In this document: piece by piece, positions 12,254-13,074 of the stretch
How positions within the stretch are numbered: position 1 is the stretch's first letter
Layout: each line of letters opens with the position of its first letter
Assembly: GCA_019120115.1 (NCBI GenBank)
Contig: DWVS01000017.1
Span: 1 to 13,074, forward strand
Length of the DNA: 13,074 nucleotides
Reading direction: 5' to 3'
DNA from: Eisenbergiella intestinigallinarum
Lineage (GTDB): Bacteria > Bacillota > Clostridia > Lachnospirales > Lachnospiraceae
Notes under the pieces: model-generated
Seen by the model: only the letters and a program-made list of their open reading frames with translations
Told to the model about the DNA's origin: nothing
Databases searched by the model: none
Translations under genes and position numbers: made by a program

Positions 12254-13074
12254 CTATATGTCGTAATTCGACAAAAATTTTTGAGCTGTCTCGATCAGCT
12301 CATTCCGGTACGTCTCAGGCCCTATCACTCTGACCCTGTCTCCGAAGCTGAGAAGAAGCGCCTTCCACAAACGTTCCTTTGCCGGAACATCAATAAAAAT
12401 CCGGCTTGTCGTTTCCGTCAGCTCCTCCGGCGGGCAGTCCGGGAAATATCCCTCCATCAAGCCTGTATTTTCCTTATCAAACTGCACCTCAATATGGATA
12501 CAGGTCTGATAATATTCCTGCTCCGAAGCCTCCATAAGCTTCTTCACATCTCCATGCTCCTTTGTGGAGATTCCGTCCTTCAACTGCAGATTCTGCATCC
12601 GTGCGACCTTAAATGTCCTGTACCGCTCCCTTTGAGCATCATATGCGAACAAATACCACGCATACCATTTGTAATGAATTGCCAGCGGCTCCACACACGG
12701 CCTCGACTTCTCTCCGTTTCCGTTTCTGTAATTAAAAACAATGAATCTTTTTTCCGCGATGGCATGTTCCAGCAGCGCATTGGCATCCTGTACCTGGCTG
12801 TTTTCCTTCGTCACGCTAAAATCCCAGAAGACCTTCTGTCCTCCTTCCTTTTCTACAAGCGCGTTATATTTCTCAAGCAGCAGCTTTAACGTATCGTTCG
12901 TATAGGATGTCGCCAGACTTTCCATGGCCTTCCGGATCATCTGCTGCTCCTCCGCCCTGATATCGCTGTTCTTCACTTTATATGTAGGAAGAATGGAATA
13001 GCCCCCATGCTTTCCCCCTTCCGCATAGATGGGAATCCCAATTTCAGAGATACTGACCATATCCCTTTGAATCG
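12254..13074 (-). CDS. WYL-domain transcriptional regulator (N-terminus cut by window edge)
   Basis: The visible 272 residues open in frame at the window edge with IQRD, the end of a DeoR-type helix-turn-helix recognition helix, followed by the wing GIPIYAEGGKHGGYSI. The first helices lie outside. A linker of about 60 residues leads to the WYL domain (about 95-165 counting from MVSI), with KWYAWYLFAYD (131-141) and RYRTFKVARM (146-155). A C-terminal WCX-type extension ends near 265. WYL domains bind ligands, in some cases nucleic acids or nucleotides; regulators of this type include DNA-damage responders. The gene lies 65 bp upstream of tag on the same strand, with no terminator between them, so it probably controls the tag-MFS unit and itself. 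Its own promoter would be outside the window. Confidence 0.92.
   Translation of the reverse strand, partial: IQRDMVSISEIGIPIYAEGGKHGGYSILPTYKVKNSDIRAEEQQMIRKAMESLATSYTNDTLKLLLEKYNALVEKEGGQKVFWDFSVTKENSQVQDANALLEHAIAEKRFIVFNYRNGNGEKSRPCVEPLAIHYKWYAWYLFAYDAQRERYRTFKVARMQNLQLKDGISTKEHGDVKKLMEASEQEYYQTCIHIEVQFDKENTGLMEGYFPDCPPEELTETTSRIFIDVPAKERLWKALLLSFGDRVRVIGPETYRNELIETAQKFLSNYDI

Noticed and set aside
1..13074. CRISPR arrays, tandem repeats, prophage or IS ends
   Set aside because: No regularly spaced repeats, transposase motifs or phage genes were seen; the only mobile element is the group II intron.

Overview
The window looks like chromosome from a spore-forming member of the Clostridia, most likely a moderately GC-rich Lachnospiraceae-type organism. 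The signs are the gene order yabP-yabQ-divIC-spoIIE-tilS-hpt-ftsH, strong AGGAGG-type ribosome binding sites, non-ATG starts (TTG at ftsH, GTG at divIC and tilS), and tRNA genes without an encoded CCA. No taxon can be fixed without a search. Every supported gene is on the minus strand, so the window reads biologically from right to left.

Layout in the direction of transcription. (1) 13074-10283: a WYL-domain regulator cut by the window edge, then tag (3-methyladenine DNA glycosylase I) and an MFS exporter, tightly packed and probably one operon. (2) 10248-9016: yabP, yabQ and divIC. A sigma-E-like promoter precedes yabP, a vegetative-type promoter sits inside yabQ just before divIC, and a terminator follows divIC. 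(3) 8849-7540: a SpoIIE-type phosphatase preceded by a promoter with perfect TTGACA and TATAAT boxes 21 bp apart and a Spo0A-box-like sequence over the -35. The protein lacks the usual membrane region. (4) 7543-5400: tilS and hpt, overlapping, with their own promoter and a terminator. (5) 5386-3429: a structured leader and ftsH. (6) 3337-986: an intergenic stretch with a terminator, two promoter candidates and a nine-base G run, then a cytoplasmic GH13 alpha-glucan hydrolase. (7) 848-560: tRNA-Tyr, tRNA-Leu and their terminator. (8) 556-1: the 5' part of a group II intron inserted directly behind that terminator, with the start of its reverse transcriptase/maturase.

How the genes fit together. 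The central block combines sporulation (yabP, yabQ, spoIIE) with vegetative cell division (divIC), tRNA modification (tilS), purine salvage (hpt) and membrane proteolysis (ftsH). The promoters readable from the sequence suggest how these are separated in time: sigma-E for yabPQ, sigma-A for divIC, Spo0A/sigma-A for spoIIE and sigma-A for tilS-hpt. The right-hand operon joins a DNA-alkylation repair enzyme to an exporter and a ligand-sensing regulator, and could be a small damage/efflux module. The left end is a retroelement in its typical niche behind a stable-RNA terminator.

Most of the window is recognisable core genome. I see no CRISPR array, rRNA, prophage or clearly new multi-gene system. 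The observations most worth a second look are the short SpoIIE and its promoter, the structured ftsH leader, the intron insertion with an identifiable EBS1/IBS1 pairing, and the WYL-tag-MFS operon.
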